Assembly: GCA_963995525.1 (NCBI GenBank) | Contig: OZ023205.1 | Span: forward strand, 48,413,748 to 48,477,747 | DNA length: 64,000 nt | Source of the DNA: Escarpia spicata | Lineage: Eukaryota > Annelida > Polychaeta > Sabellida > Siboglinidae | Direction of reading: 5' to 3' | Shown: positions 48,868 to 61,952 of the stretch, piece after piece | Position numbering within the stretch: the stretch's first letter is position 1 | How the letters are laid out: every line of letters starts with the position of its first letter | Made by a program: the position numbers and the translations under genes | The notes under the pieces: model-generated | The model's input: the letters and a program-made list of their open reading frames with translations, nothing else | Told to the model about the DNA's origin: nothing | Databases searched by the model: none

Positions 48868-51322
48868 TGTTCCAGCTATCAGACCCCCACAAAGTCACGT
48901 GGATGCACCCCTGCTCCAAGCAATGGGAGCTGATCAACTACGTAATCACGAGGCGCCGAGACATCCAGGATGTGCACATCACGAGAGCTGACTGTTGGAT
49001 ACACCACCAGCTGCTGATGAGTAAGCTTTCCTTCCGTGTGGCAGTCGCACACAGACGCCAGAAGTGTGACACCAAGAGGAAACTAGATATAAAAAGGCTT
49101 GCCGACTCAAAAACATGAGAAGCTCTCGTGACCAAACTAGGAGACCAGCTTGAAAACTAGCCAGCAAAGGCTGTCCTGGAGAAAGCTTGGGCCAGCTTTT
49201 GGGACACCGTCTACAACTTGGCAAAAGTTACATTTGGACACCCAAAAAAGAAGCACCAAGATCGGTTCAACGAGAACAATGCAGAGTTTGTTAGCCTACT
49301 CAGACAGAAGCAGGAAGCTTTCAGAAGCTGGCTCAGTGACAAGCAGTCGTCCTCCAAGCACGATCGCCTGAACCACCTCTGTAGCAAAGGGCTTGCGACG
49401 GAATTCCATGAATATTATAAAAGTTTATATTTGTTTGTTTATCTGTATGTCCCGCATATCTCCTTCTTTTTTTGCCTGTATTGGGCTGAAAGTTGGAAGG
49501 CCCTTTCAGGGTGTTTGGTAGATTTAGATTTCCCCCGCAGGACCCCTGTCGGGATCTTGGGAGCTCAATATTTCAAATGGCTGTATGTTAAGTTACAATG
49601 TCGAATTTAATGGGTTTTTTATGTATCTTCTATATAATAAAATTATAATTCAATATAATAATGCCATCTACATACATGTTGCTGGATGTACAGAGACATT
49701 TAAAATAGTTCTGTGATATAAAAGTTTGAAAATGTTGTACTTGAACCTTACAGATTTAACATAATTACAGAATTTGTGTTTGATGGCATTGTAAAGATAC
49801 TAATGCAATCTACAAATAGGCCAACAGATGCATGCATAAACTGTGAATAGTTTTCAGATTATTAGTTTGTACGTGAATGCTGAACTCCAACTTGCTGGTA
49901 AATCTAAACAATGCTATAAAAAATATGACCTAAATAGAAATAATTACAAAATGTTTGTAATTATAACAACAAAAACGAGGTGGGCCTGGATTGTACCAAG
50001 TCACAATAAAAGACTGCCAGTAAATACAGCGCACTTATGAATGTTGTGAAAATAATTTGAAACACTAAAAGTGCCCAAAAGTGCACTGTTCAAACCCGTC
50101 GGAACTGAATGACTACCGACCTGTGGCACTAACACCAGTTATAATGAAAACTTTCGAAAGACTCGTTCTTGACTACCTACCCACCGACCCAATGCAATTT
50201 ACGTATCAGAAAAAAAAGTGAAGAGGATGCACTTCTCACCGTGCACCACTCGTTTCTGAAACACCTGGAGACTCCTGGGACGTATGCAAGAATCCTGTTT
50301 CTGGACTTCATTCGGCGTTCACCACCATACGCCCATCAGTGCTACATGACAAACTTAGCAACACACCACTTTTTGTGTGAATTGTCAGCAGTACGTCGCC
50401 ATTGGGAATCACCAATCCAGCATGCTGCCCCTGAACACTAGCGCGCCTCAAAGAGCGTTTCTCTCGCCTACACTCTTCTCCATCTACACGAGCGACTGTA
50501 CGGAAACGTCTGAAACATGCCTCCTCCTGAAATACGCAGATGATACTGCCTGCGTAGGCTTGATCTCCATTGAAGATGAAGCAGCCTACAGAAATGAAAT
50601 ACTACAGCTTGTGACTTGGTGCAACAACCATTTGATACTGAACGCCAAGAAAACCAAAGAGACGGTGATTAATTTCAGGAGAAATGCTGCTTCCCTACAA
50701 CAGTGAAGATCACTGAAGAAGCTGAAATTGTTCGGTCATTCCGATACTTGGGTGTGACCATGCAAGATGATCTCTCTTCGTCCGAACATGTGAACAGCTG
50801 TGCTAAGCGATGCAACCAGACTGTACCAACTTAGGATGCTGTGAAGTTTCCAGATCGACAGAACTATACAGGAACTCTTCTGCAGATCAACAGTAGAAAG
50901 CATTCTGAAATTCTACGCCATGATGTGGTGCCCATGCACGAAAGCCAGTGACAGAAAGATCCTTGGAAGAATTGTGAACAGAGCCCAGAAAATCGTAGGC
51001 AACAGCCTAACATCAGTGGACAATATCTGCGTTGGAATTGTCCTGACTAAAGCAAAATTAGTATGAAAGACAAAGATCACCCATTGTCCAAGTTCCTGTC
51101 ATCGGGAAGGCGGCTGCGTGCTTACAAGGAAAGTACGAGCCGAATGAGGTGTTCCTTTGTGCAAACGGCCATAGCAGCCATTAACAACCATTAACTCTTT
51201 AGATAATCTGACTGAGACAATATTAAATAAATTATTATTTATGTATATGATGTTTTGTATCGAATTGCCCATGAAGTATATACCAAATTCTTTGTAAAGG
51301 CATAATAAACTATCTTATCTTA
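48868..51322 (+). mobile_element. Decayed LINE remnant(s), endonuclease part and L2-type reverse transcriptase part
   Basis: 48,868-49,410 encodes the end of an AP endonuclease (VTWMHPCSKQWELINYVITR, then RADCWIHHQLL) and the following linker (HQDRFNENNAEFVSLLRQKQ). 49,420-50,060 is non-matching and may be an insertion. 50,095-51,190 encodes an L2-type RT with shifts and stops: [49 protein letters not shown], then SSGRRLRAYKESTSRMRC. The 3' end carries a TATCTTATCTTA-type tail at about 51,308-51,322, typical of L2 elements. The two parts may come from one or two elements. Non-functional. Confidence 0.75.
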
Positions 51323-51939
51323 TATCCCGTATAAATTTCGCCATTTAACCACATGTTTGCCAAATTTTTTATTTCAGTGCGTTAATAAGTTAATTGCAAC
51401 ATCATCCCAGGCAATATTTACGTTTATCAAGCGCACTGCTGCAGACTAGCGCAAATTGGATCACTATTTTGGTTTTTTAAATGTGCTAAGACGCAACACT
51501 TTTAAATATAAACATGCCTGTAATTTTGTTTAATGACGGAACTAACATACTGAGGTATCAAATTTATGCAAAATATGGTTTTAACATCGAATTCACTTTT
51601 TCCCTTGACCCCACTAGGCCTAAGGTCACTTGCATAGAAACAATGAGATAAGATTGCTGTTTAACGGAGTACATAATTTATTTAATACACCTTTACCAGA
51701 TTGCCAACACTTGTATGTATTAATTTAGGCAATAGTAGAGAACAAAAATAGAATTATCTTGTAATATCGCCCGCCTGCCCGCCGAAGTGCTAAATATTCA
51801 ATTGTGTACGTTTTTATTTATGAGATACCATCCAACAGTATACATCTAATAATGAACTATGTGTTGATGGCAAGTAAATACTTGCCGCCATCGTCGTAGA
51901 TGGGTCTTTCTTAAAAAATTACAAAATGTATTACAAAGC

Positions 51940-52010
51940 ACGTTATTCGTTGTGCCGCCGTAAGCGATAACACTTCCGGGTCAACGAATAAAACGTGAAT
52001 TAATTTCTAC
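51940..52010 (-). promoter_or_regulatory. Candidate minus-strand promoter, possibly of SNRPF
   Basis: On the minus strand ACCCGGAAGTG (ETS-type site) near 51,985-51,975 is followed about 85 bp later by GACGATGGCGGCAAG near 51,890 (YY1-like with an ATG). The ATG exon would end in the wrong phase for SNRPF exon 2, so any link to that gene is unproven. Confidence 0.25.
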
Positions 52011-52182
52011 AATACGGAACGACACTATATTTTAGATGAGATTTTATTGTTGTTCAAGGGTGGGCAGAGTATTAAATTTTCTGCGATTCGATCGATGGGG
52101 GATAGTTTGAGAGATTGTTTGAATCAACCAAGAGGTGATGCAGTTGCAGCTCGGACGTTGCAACTCAGATGACGGGAAGGAA

Positions 52183-52855
52183 TGTTGTTGCAGATTTGTC
52201 GCGAGTCACCCAATCCACCACCACTGACGCTTACCAAAAACTTTTAAAAAGGCAAAATATTTCGATGGATTAGTCCCATCCACTTAAAATATTGGGGGGG
52301 TCAGCCACATATATTTACAAGAGTCATGATATGCATACGATACATGCAAACATATTATATTAAAAGCATGTTAACTAATTTACTTCATATTATTTACCTA
52401 CTGTCTTTCATCTTGGTAATGTCTTTGACTAAGCATTGACATCAGCAGACACGGAAACAAATGGATGTGGTTATTAAAATAAATTATGATCATAAAACCA
52501 ACACAAGTTTGGCAAAGCATGTTGTTGCAGATTTGTCGCGAGTCACCCAATCCACCACCACTGACGCTTACCAAACACTTTTAAAAAGGCAAAAATATTT
52601 CGATGGATTAGTCCCATCCACTTAAAATATTGGGGGGCTCAGCCACATATATTTACAAGAGTCATGATATGCATACGATACATGCAAACATATTATATTA
52701 AAAGCATTTTAACTCATTCACTTCATATTATGTAACTACTGTCTTTCATCTTGGTAATGTCTTTGACTAAGCATTGACATCAGCAGACACGGAAACAAAT
52801 GGATGTGGTTATTAAAATAAATTATGATCATAAAACCAACACAAGTTTTGCACAC
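52183..52855. repeat. 337-bp tandem duplication
   Basis: TGTTGTTGCAGATTTGTCGC starts at 52,183 and again at 52,520. The two units are nearly identical to about 52,845, with single-base changes and small indels (for example AAAAACTTTT/AACACTTTT). No ORF. It lies about 300 bp upstream of MED20 exon 1. Confidence 0.9.
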
Positions 52856-53146
52856 AAAAATTATGTTATATATTTTTTGCTGATGAATAGCAGTTTTCTA
52901 CCCCCGGTATAATGGCAATCTTTTACTTAATAGCTGTCAGTATATAGCTGTCAATAATGTAAAATGTCTACTGCATTTTTAATGCAAATTATACGAACAC
53001 CAAATAGATGTTTTCGTAATAACAAGGCCAATTTATAATTTTGCAATTGTCAACCTAAAATAATGACGTGTATATTGTTTCCGGTTGAATAGCTATTGAT
53101 TTTGTAGGGTTTCTCTGTTTTAATATACATTGTAAGGCCGTTTATG

Positions 53147-56100
53147 ATGGGTGTGATATGGTAAGAATTCATTGTGAAAAAATATAATTTGTACAATCAG
53201 TGTGCAGTACATTTTATTGTTTGTGGATACTCTGGAAATGCGGCATCGACTTTATGTCGGTAACAGAGTATCCTATTATCGCCCAATTACTGTCTACTCG
53301 CAATTTGCTGTCTACAATACAGTCGTAGTCTCGCTTAACCGACTCTCGCCTGGCTGCGTGACTTCGCCAGAACGATAGTCTGACTCCGAATGGTCCTTCT
53401 GAATGTTATGCCATGAGAGCTGCAATCTAGTGAATATGCATGTGATTAAAACAAAAGGCATTAAACTACGAACAAAATTAATGTCGGTTTATTTTGTGTG
53501 TGACATGTTTCAATATAAGTTTAATGTTGAATAATTGTTATAGTATAGTATTATCTGATAAAAGTGTATCCTTATTGAATTTGTTATTTCATAGTTGGCC
53601 TGAGAGCCAATCATCGTCTCTACCCGAATTTGGGGTAAAGCCCCCTATCGGTAACAATGGCTGGAGCTTAATAATCCAGGCCATTGTGATGGGCCAATGC
53701 TGCCACCTCACGGCGGCTGGATAATCGAGGCTAGCACAGTCGGTATGACTAAAAGGCGCAATGGAGTAACAAAATTCGCAACTTTTATCATCACTTGTGG
53801 TAACTCGCCGGTTCCACTCGTCAGGTGGCGCTACTTTGCCAAGACTAAATGCTCGTCCTGAAGATCGGATAAAATGCCTAAATTGTGTAACTCCTGGGTG
53901 ATATACAGACTCAAAATTGTTACTAATGCACACACAAACCATATATATACCATCAACGGCCAAACTATCTACCAACACATTATATTACATGGTGATGTGG
54001 GAGTGCGTGGTCATGCGCCTTTTAGTCAAACTCTGCACAGTGACACTGCTACATTGTGGGGTAAGACTACATTAAGGATTCATCTGCCATTACTCTCAGG
54101 AAGAGTGCCCTTGAAAATACCGTTTTGGTATGATGTGTGAATTTTTTTGAGCACTTTGACATGGGACATGTTGATCCCGTGAATACTGAATGTACTACAG
54201 CATTAGATCTTTCACCGGGTAGCAATAAATATATACGCTAGTCGCTCGCGTATTCACACAGTGGCTATTTTGCAGAATGCACCAATACTTCAAAATTCTT
54301 CACCAGATTGGGGTGAAATTGAGGGGTATCAGGTTTGGGTGGATTTTTCTGAAAAATGAGGTATGAGAATTTCATGAATTTTCCACAGCACTTGTGTCAA
54401 TGGAGGTTAAATATGCTGTGAAATTTTCAAGAAAATTGTTCGACAAATTTGGCAGAAAATTAAGGAAAAGTTATAATGGCCGCCTATATAAAAGTCTAAT
54501 GTGATCTTACCCCATTGTGACAGGCCAATGTAAAGACAATATTAAATTGTATGTGCATGCTCATTTACATATTTCACTTTATATGTGATACACTTGAATT
54601 TGTGAAAATGTCAACACAAATGTATTTCCACTATATATAGACGACCTCTGTAAACAAAACATCAGACAACAGTATAGTGATGAAGGCCTAATTTGTGAGC
54701 GGTGTACAATAATAAGTATAAAAAAATGCAAATACTGAAATAGTAAGACAAATTAAGCCAAGAATAATACAACGTATGTGTTGGCAGCGTTGTGGTGTAC
54801 CCCCTGCCGGAGGGAAAGAGTGGACAGCATACAGTGGACATCCTGCAGAAGAGGGTGGAGCAGCTGGGGGCAACCAAGACAGGAAGTTTCACTGTCGACT
54901 GCGAGACATATCAAGCACAGTCAAGTGAGTGAAATCACTGATTTATGTTTTTGAATATGTTGTCTTCTTTGTGTAGACGAGTTTTGAAAGCTTTTTCAGG
55001 CCCTGTTGGAGCGTAGGCCATTAATGATTCCTTTCCACTGGAAACTTGTTTTTCCAGTTGTTTCCAAATCCATTCTGCTTATTGCCATTTCTGCATACAT
55101 AAGCTATTCTAAATAAACAGTACATGTCGACACTCATTTTGCAGAACGATTATGTTTGGACTGTTTCTACGACAATGAGTGCCCTACTTTAGTCAGCAAA
55201 ATGTAACAAGGTATCATGTCAACAACAAAATTGTACAATTTTGTGTCAACAATAACACACCAAAAAAAAAATCAAGACTAGCATCTGCATCTCTGAATGC
55301 AAAGGATTGGTCAATCTTGCAGTATATACACAGTTTTTTCAGAGCACATCAAAACAGATGTAGCAGTTGTTTTTTCTAATTATTTACTAATTGTTAATTT
55401 GTAACCAATAAACAGTGTGCAACATTACTGATGATCACAACTGAAATTTGTATTTTAAAACATCTTGTAAAACAAACATGTAACGCATTCATTTCAAACT
55501 GCCTGGATTTCCCTCAGTATACTTTGCATTAAAACATATTTACCCTCTGTGGCAATGAAATATACAGTAAATCTCGTCTAAGTCGGATCTTCGCTCAACT
55601 CGGACAGAATTCTGAGGAACGGTTGATTTGTAATGTATTTCCCATAAAAATCTTTGTCTAACTCGGAATATGTAAGTCAGATCTTTGCCTAAAACAGACC
55701 AACTGAGTCAGTCCATTTGATCCGAGATAATGTGTTTTTCCTTGCCTAAGTCGGATCGCAGTATTCAACAAAAATCACTTGGTTGCTTGGAGTACACGTA
55801 CCACCTGAACTAAAAAGTGAAATGGCTATTCCAATAAAATGATCCAGACAGCCACAACAACAGCCAATGGAATCTGGTATTACCAAGAACATGACAATCC
55901 ATTATCGGTACATCCTAGCCACCAGGAGACTAGAGGCATCAGAAGGAGTCGCACCATTTTCTCAAGAAATGACTATTTTGGACGCCGTTATTGCCCTGAA
56001 GTTAGCGTGGAACAAAGGGAAACGGAAAAAAATTCTAAACTGCTACAAAAAGTGTTATTCAACGAAGGTGTTCAACATCAAGAAGATAGCGACGTATGGA

Positions 56101-57506
56101 ACAAGCTCCACAAGGTGTATGGAGATGCTGTATGTACGACGGATGATTTATTGAGCGATGATGAAGGCGTCTTCGATGTCTGAAAATAAGATATCAAAAC
56201 TTAGTGACACTCGACGCTCGGCAACAGTGAGATCTAAGAGTTGACTGACAAGTCCGAGGCCATTCCCATGAGACAGTCGCAACAAAGACTTACGTAGAGC
56301 AAAATGACTGATGCAATCGATAATAATTATTAATTCAATAACGATAGAGATTCGTGCCAAAATGAAGCACTGTTCTAATAGTGCGTAATGTTGTAATTAC
56401 TGCAGTATCCAGTCACCTTTGAAGCATTATTCACATGTATCTAAAGGCTTTCAGAAGGCGGCCTTTGGTGTTAGTGCTGGGATATATCATCTTCGGTTAA
56501 GTCGGATTTTTGTGTAACTCGAATTAAATCACTCGGTCCGACTGAATCTGACTTAGGCGAGATAGACTTACACTAACATAGTTTCTTTTGCTCCTCAGTT
56601 CCACAACAGAGACTTGTGCATGTGCTACACAACTCTGAACAGCCGGCGTCCTGCTTCTCCGTACTTGACACAGGCACCTGTCTAGTCGCAGATTCTCTTT
56701 TCGACCTGCTCATGCTCAAACTGAAAGGGTTCTACGTGCCGAGGAAGAACGCAAAGGTCGAGTCGCGTGGACAACGCTACGAACTCGGCGACTTTCTCAT
56801 TAAGATAGGCTCAGTGGTACTGGGGCAGAACACGAGCTTCAAAGGCATCCTAGTCGAGGTGGGTTGGTCAGGGTATTGTTTCGTGGAACGAACTGTTGCT
56901 TTGTGTCTTGATTAGTATGTTCTTGTGTGAAACTGTACTCCATGTTAATTATGCGATGAAAAAACTTGTAACAACAAGATTGAACAAGGCTGTCCTAGTT
57001 ATGTTGTCAATATATTTGCAAAACATGGCCAAACCATCTCCATCTTGTTTTGGCCCAAATATATTCGCATGTTAAAAAGGTGTAACCTGTTTTGTGTGGA
57101 TACCAGATCTCTTCACATGCCAGAATTCTGAGCCATATGGTAAAGTGGAAAGGATACATTTCTTATGTAACCTCGGTTTCATTCTTCCACAGTATACAGT
57201 AAATCTCCTAAAGGCTTGAGTATATTATTGTAAATCGCCAATCAGTTAAAGAATAAATCCACTGCAAATGTAAATGGTAGTTTGTTGTGCTTCTTTCAGG
57301 TGGAATACTGTCCGTGCATCGTAGCAAACGAATGCTGGGGTCTGCTCAAGGAATTCATGCATGGGTTTCTCGGGAACATTTGTGACACTCCACCAAACTA
57401 CCTGAAAACAAAAATGGACAGCATATACATGCCAGCTGACACAATCATGCAGTATCTCGAACATTTCAATAACCTCCGCAAGGCAGCAGCTCAACCACCA
57501 AGATAG
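53147..57506 (+). CDS. MED20: Mediator complex subunit 20, four exons
   Basis: Exons: 53,147-53,160, 54,788-54,924, 56,599-56,858 and 57,300-57,506 (stop TAG). Splice sites are TG|GTAAGA, GGCAG|C, A|GTGAGT, CTCAG|T, GAG|GTGGGT and TTCAG|G, with consistent phases. The total is 618 nt or 205 aa (human about 212). Matches to MED20: MGVICVVVYPLPEGKSGQ at the start, TGSFTVDCETYQ, VLHNSEQPASCFSVL, DLLMLKLKGFY, YELGDFLIKIGSVVLG, VEYCPCIVANECWGLL and PADTIMQYLEHFNNLR at the end. MED20 is a subunit of the Mediator head module that bridges activators and RNA polymerase II. The 14-bp first exon is supported by exact agreement of MGV-x-CV with the family. An adjacent in-frame ATG at 53,144 could also serve as start. 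Confidence 0.94.
53735..54035. repeat. Imperfect inverted repeat in MED20 intron 1
   Basis: GACTAAAAGGCGCA at about 53,745-53,758 is complementary to TGCGCCTTTTAGTC at 54,015-54,028, with weaker matching on both sides. It may be a small foldback element. Not identified. Confidence 0.4.
55565..56573 (+). mobile_element. pogo/Tigger-type DNA transposon remnant in MED20 intron 2
   Basis: The left end CAGTAAATCTCGTCTAAGTC at 55,565 follows TA. The right end is the inverted GACTTAGGCGAGATAGACTT ending near 56,573. Internal repeats of (C/T)TAAGTCGGATC are typical of this group. The coding remnant at about 55,960-56,060 reads MTILDAVIALKLAWNKGKRK followed by KILNCYKKCYST, matching the end of the Tigger DDE domain (xLDAxxxxxxAWxxVxxxTIxNCFxxxG). 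The N-terminal HTH and most of the DDE region are absent. Confidence 0.7.
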
Positions 57507-59015
57507 CAAAGTTTATGCAAGATGTGTTTTGATATATACTGGTAGTCCAAGCCCATAGCCACCCCTTTTTGTGAACCCCCTTTCTCCAAAATGTGAGAGC
57601 CCCCCTCAGATTGTTTATGTTAAGATTATTCCCGTTTCTCAAAAGCGTGAACCCCCTCCTAAAACCACTGGATGTTGTTCAAACATTACCCAGCATGCCA
57701 GGGCAGCCTGATTGATACAGATATTAAAGGGATAACAAATACACAAGAAGCCAATTTTACTCCAAATTGTAGTCAGTCAGAGGTGACTGATGCAGACAAA
57801 ACAGAGTTATACTAAAGGATTTATGTGAGTGACCTAATTTTATATCAACATTTCACAGCATAACATCCTCGCAAGCCAGGGTTGTTTGCCATGCAAAACT
57901 AGCCCTGGCAGATCTCCTACGCGAAGTGCGGAAGTTAGCTGAGTCAAACTAGTAATTGACTTCCGCCAGTCGCGACTGTGTCACCCGTGAGAACAGCGCA
58001 AATACCCGCCCCAATTTGAAGACGGATAAAGGACTTCTGGGAATCCCAATATATAATGACCCGTTCGCCCATTAGCACGAGCAGCTGAGTGGTATTGTAT
58101 ATTCAAATAATTGCTTCTACTTCCTAAACATTCATGTAACACGAGCCACGGTTGGTTGAAATTAGTTTTATTATGACCACCTGACCTGCCGCCAACTACA
58201 TATACAGTGGGCGACTTAAATTGACAGTTTCGAAGAGCGATCAGCCAGGGGTTACTGCTCCCTGGCACTGACATAATCAGCAGCAGCGACCCGTGGCGCG
58301 CGAGGATGCTGCGTAATGATAATGGTTCTCGTAAATATCATGTTAAATGCTGGTGGGTGAAAGGGGTGACAATGATTTAACACGGATTAAAGAACAAATA
58401 CGAGCACAGTTACAGTGTATTGGGCCATATAATGATTCTTGGCTTATCGTCAGAACGCTGTTAAAATGTAAATGATGGGTGCTGTTTTTAGTATGCTGAT
58501 TGAGCTAACTACCGTGTATCAAACGGCTGTTCTCAGCAATCAACAAATTAAGACGTGTAACGAGTGTATTTCGTACAAGCGACAAACCTGTAGAGAGATT
58601 CATCTAGCTTGACACAAATCAATTTTGTTTGAACAATAACAAATAAAGTTTAACAGCAGCTATTTTAAAATGCTGGTGGTGATGAGAAACCGTGAATTAT
58701 GTAGCCTTAGTTGTGGTTGCCGGAAACCTGTTGTTGGTTGCATAGTTATAGATCTCAGAAAGGGGGCCTAATCTCGGCAAGAAATTGTGAAGAAGCTTTA
58801 ATCTCAATAATTACGTTCATTTTGTTTGTTAGCTGCCAAATACAGACTACATATCCTGCGGTCAGTGTGGTCTAGAGGCTACAGTTCTCGATTGTTTGAT
58901 ACCTATAATTTAATTCTAATTCCACAAGAGGATTTAATGTTTTCTGATGTTCTATTTATGATACGCAGTTTATAAAGGTTTATTAAATCACTAACTGAAT
59001 TATGTTATTGATAAA
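57507..59015. other. Region downstream of MED20, no gene recognised
   Basis: AT-rich, with a C-rich patch (57,560-57,670, repeated GAACCCCC). No AATAAA lies close to the MED20 stop, so its 3' end is not fixed. ORFs such as the one around 58,100 have no recognisable motifs. Confidence 0.5.
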
Positions 59016-59016
59016 T

Positions 59017-59155
59017 AAGATAAGATAGTTTATTTTGTGTTTACACGGAATTTAGTGTACACTTTATAGGCAATTCGATACAAAACATCATGTACACAAA
59101 TCATAATTTATTTAATATTGTCTCAGTCAGATTATTTCAATAGTTAATGGCTGTT
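59017..59155 (-). mobile_element. 3'-end fragment of the L2-type LINE, inverted
   Basis: The reverse complement of 59,017-59,155 matches 51,180-51,320 along its length (AATCTGACTGAGACAATATT, GATGTTTTGTATCGAATTGC, AATAAACTATCTTATCTTAT). It is a 5'-truncated copy of the same family as 48,868-51,322 and shows where that family's 3' terminus lies. Confidence 0.85.
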
Positions 59156-61740
59156 ATTATTATGTTACATATATAATTTATTAATTGAGTGAAAACCACA
59201 TTGTTAATGTCACCAAATTGTAACACTAAATGTTTACTCTAACAAAACTTGGACACACCCACACTCCTCGGTGCCTCGTTTACGATATTATTATGTGTAT
59301 ATATATATTCAAAACTGCACGTGGTGAAATGTTTCTAGTAAATAATTCAGTTGTGTTAATAATATAATATCGTTGGCTTTTGTGAATAAAATTGGGTATA
59401 ACTTATGCTTAATCAGCAACAAAATGGGACGATTTCCGCTGACCACATATATGAATCCGACTCCCCCCACCTCCCGAGACAGCCTCGCTAATGGCCTGCT
59501 AGTGGTGCTCTAATGTGGTGTTTGAATATAAGATGAAACCACATGGTCCACCAACCTCACACCCCACTTTATTGTCCTTTCAGCTAAAAACCCGACCCTC
59601 TGCATTATGGGGGTGAACTCCCACGTGAACATGTGGCGCCCTCTGCAACAGTTGTGAAAAGTTGGCTACGGGTCTTACTATACACAGCCACGCTCACTCA
59701 TCCCTTGTAGGGGCACACGCCTGGAAGCCTTGAGAGAAATCATTTTCATCTAGCACGGTTACGGGCAGTGTCAATGAGTTCCCGTGGTTCCAAGCCTGTC
59801 TAGTGGCAAACATTCTTAATAGTTTTTAACCTATTTTTATATAGTATAAGAATTATGTTCTTTCTCCTGATACTCTGTTGTACACGGGTGAGAGTCCGGT
59901 AAAATAGTGTTGTGCCAGTTATATCCATTGTTTTCTATCTGAATCCCTGTCTTCATCTTTTATCCTGCTCTGATACCATAAGTATTAAATGTGGAAATAT
60001 ACCATTTTAGCTGGAGTAAATGTTGTGTTCATGCATCAGTTAGGCAACTTTTAAATTAAATACGTCTGCGTCTTTTCTTACGTTCTCCCTGTGCTACTGA
60101 GAAATGTTGCTGAAATATCTTGCCAAAACATTAACTTGAGGTGTTCCTGTAGTCGCAAGATGGCGACACTACATCATAGTTCTATTAGCAGTGATTGTTG
60201 AATGCATTTACACAATGCGTTACAATTAAAAAACAGGCGTTCGCTGTCCTGACGCATAGTAGTATGATATTTGTTAGCGTACATTCGAGAAAAATGTCAA
60301 AATATACGATGTATTACTGGAAAGGTAACACTGAAGGTCATAGCTCATAGTCGCAAGATGGCGCCACAAAATTATACGTTCCAATTAGACGACATACATC
60401 TCCAAAATGCGTGTTTGTGTGCGTCGATCAGTTGTTTCTCAACCTTATATGTTATTAAACATTAAAAAACATGGTATATTGTGCATCACTTTTAGAGCAT
60501 ATATAATACTTTTAGTGGCATTTCCACGTCGTCGGCAAAGGACAGACACACTACAGTTAAGACAACAAATACCTGTTTTGCTCTACATAAGTCACTAAGC
60601 AGGCGTTCTCATTGACTGGCATTTAGCGAACGCATCGGCTGTGAAACGCGATGTAACAGGCTGGTGTAGCCCTACGAATATGCAGAGTTGACATGAATAC
60701 AAAACGTTATTCAGTAGCTTAATCCTACGTTGGCCAACGCCGTCTGAAATTAGCCGTGGACGATATGATTCATTACAGTTTACGGCGGTTTAATTCAGGC
60801 ATAAATCGCTGCAGGTGTCTCTAACCGGACGCCGTGCTGTGACATTTATGGCGAAAACAAACGTTAATTTCATATTCGCAAAGGCTATTAAAATAAAGCA
60901 TGGGCGGGGAGGGGTGTTAAAATGTATAGCAGGGGTAGTCGTCAAAATGTCAAGTTTAGCCTTATCAAGAATGTTTACATAGACCCTATGTGCATTACTT
61001 GTACATTACTAGGACGGCATTCGTATGTGCCATACTATTTCTGTAGACAGTTCTCGCATAAGCAACAATGTTTTGGTCGCAAAAAATCATTTGAGGCCAT
61101 AATGTCAACACAGTATACGACGCAGTGTCCGATAGATTAGACGGTCTAACATGCGCGTGAGCCATTTTGTAAGATTGGTCAATAATAAACACGCGGATAG
61201 TAATCTAGAACGCGTTGTTCAACTGTGACGTTGACAAGTAATAACACAAACGTGCTCGCATGGGATTTATTTGGGTTTCTCAGATTTATGTATTATAATC
61301 TAAAACTAGTTTATTGTCGCTTCAATTTCGTAGTAACGTAATAACATCTGGGAAACATCTTATATGGCCAACTTATGATCGAAACAATGTACAGTCAACG
61401 TTGCAAAACTGTTTTGGGAGAGTAGTCGTTTAGTCTGATTGATGCAGCCAGGTGCTATTTATTGGCTCAGATCTCAACAACATCCTGTAGGTTGTTATTT
61501 TAAAGCAACGCGTTGCCTTTTCTTCAAGTGTTGTATTGTAATAGCTTATAATAAACACTGGAAGAAATCGGTTTGAGATATCATATGCGTGTTAACTTAT
61601 GTCATCGCAAAATCATTAGCCACGTAACATACGTTGAGGTGCACAGCATTTCGAAAACGTCAAACAAACATCCTCATCGTCAAACATACATTTTCTTAGA
61701 ACAATTGATACTGTAACCACATCGGTCACTCGTAAATTTC
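59156..61740. other. Intergenic region, no gene recognised
   Basis: No coding exon could be supported. Two GTCGCAAGATGGCG blocks (60,153 and 60,350), each YY1-like, lie about 200 bp apart and may be old element or promoter pieces. Confidence 0.4.
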
Positions 61741-61913
61741 ATACATTTCTAGGAGTTTGCATATTTTCTAATGGAAGTAGCCTAAATCCCGCGCTTGCCT
61801 CTAGTGGCGCGAGTAGTTTCGCACACCCAGGACTCGTTCGGTGGTGATTCAACCCGACCGGACAATCCTTTGACGCCGAAACCAACCAGAACTTGAATGA
61901 AAGAATAAATAAC

Positions 61914-61917
<4 letters not shown>

Positions 61918-61952
<35 letters not shown>

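Noticed and set aside
51880..51905. ATGGCGGCAAGT on the minus strand as SNRPF exon 1
   Set aside because: A donor at A|GTATTT leaves phase 1, whereas SNRPF exon 2 needs phase 0.
58000..58280. 97-codon minus-strand ORF
   Set aside because: No domain, no promoter or splice support, and no similarity recognised.
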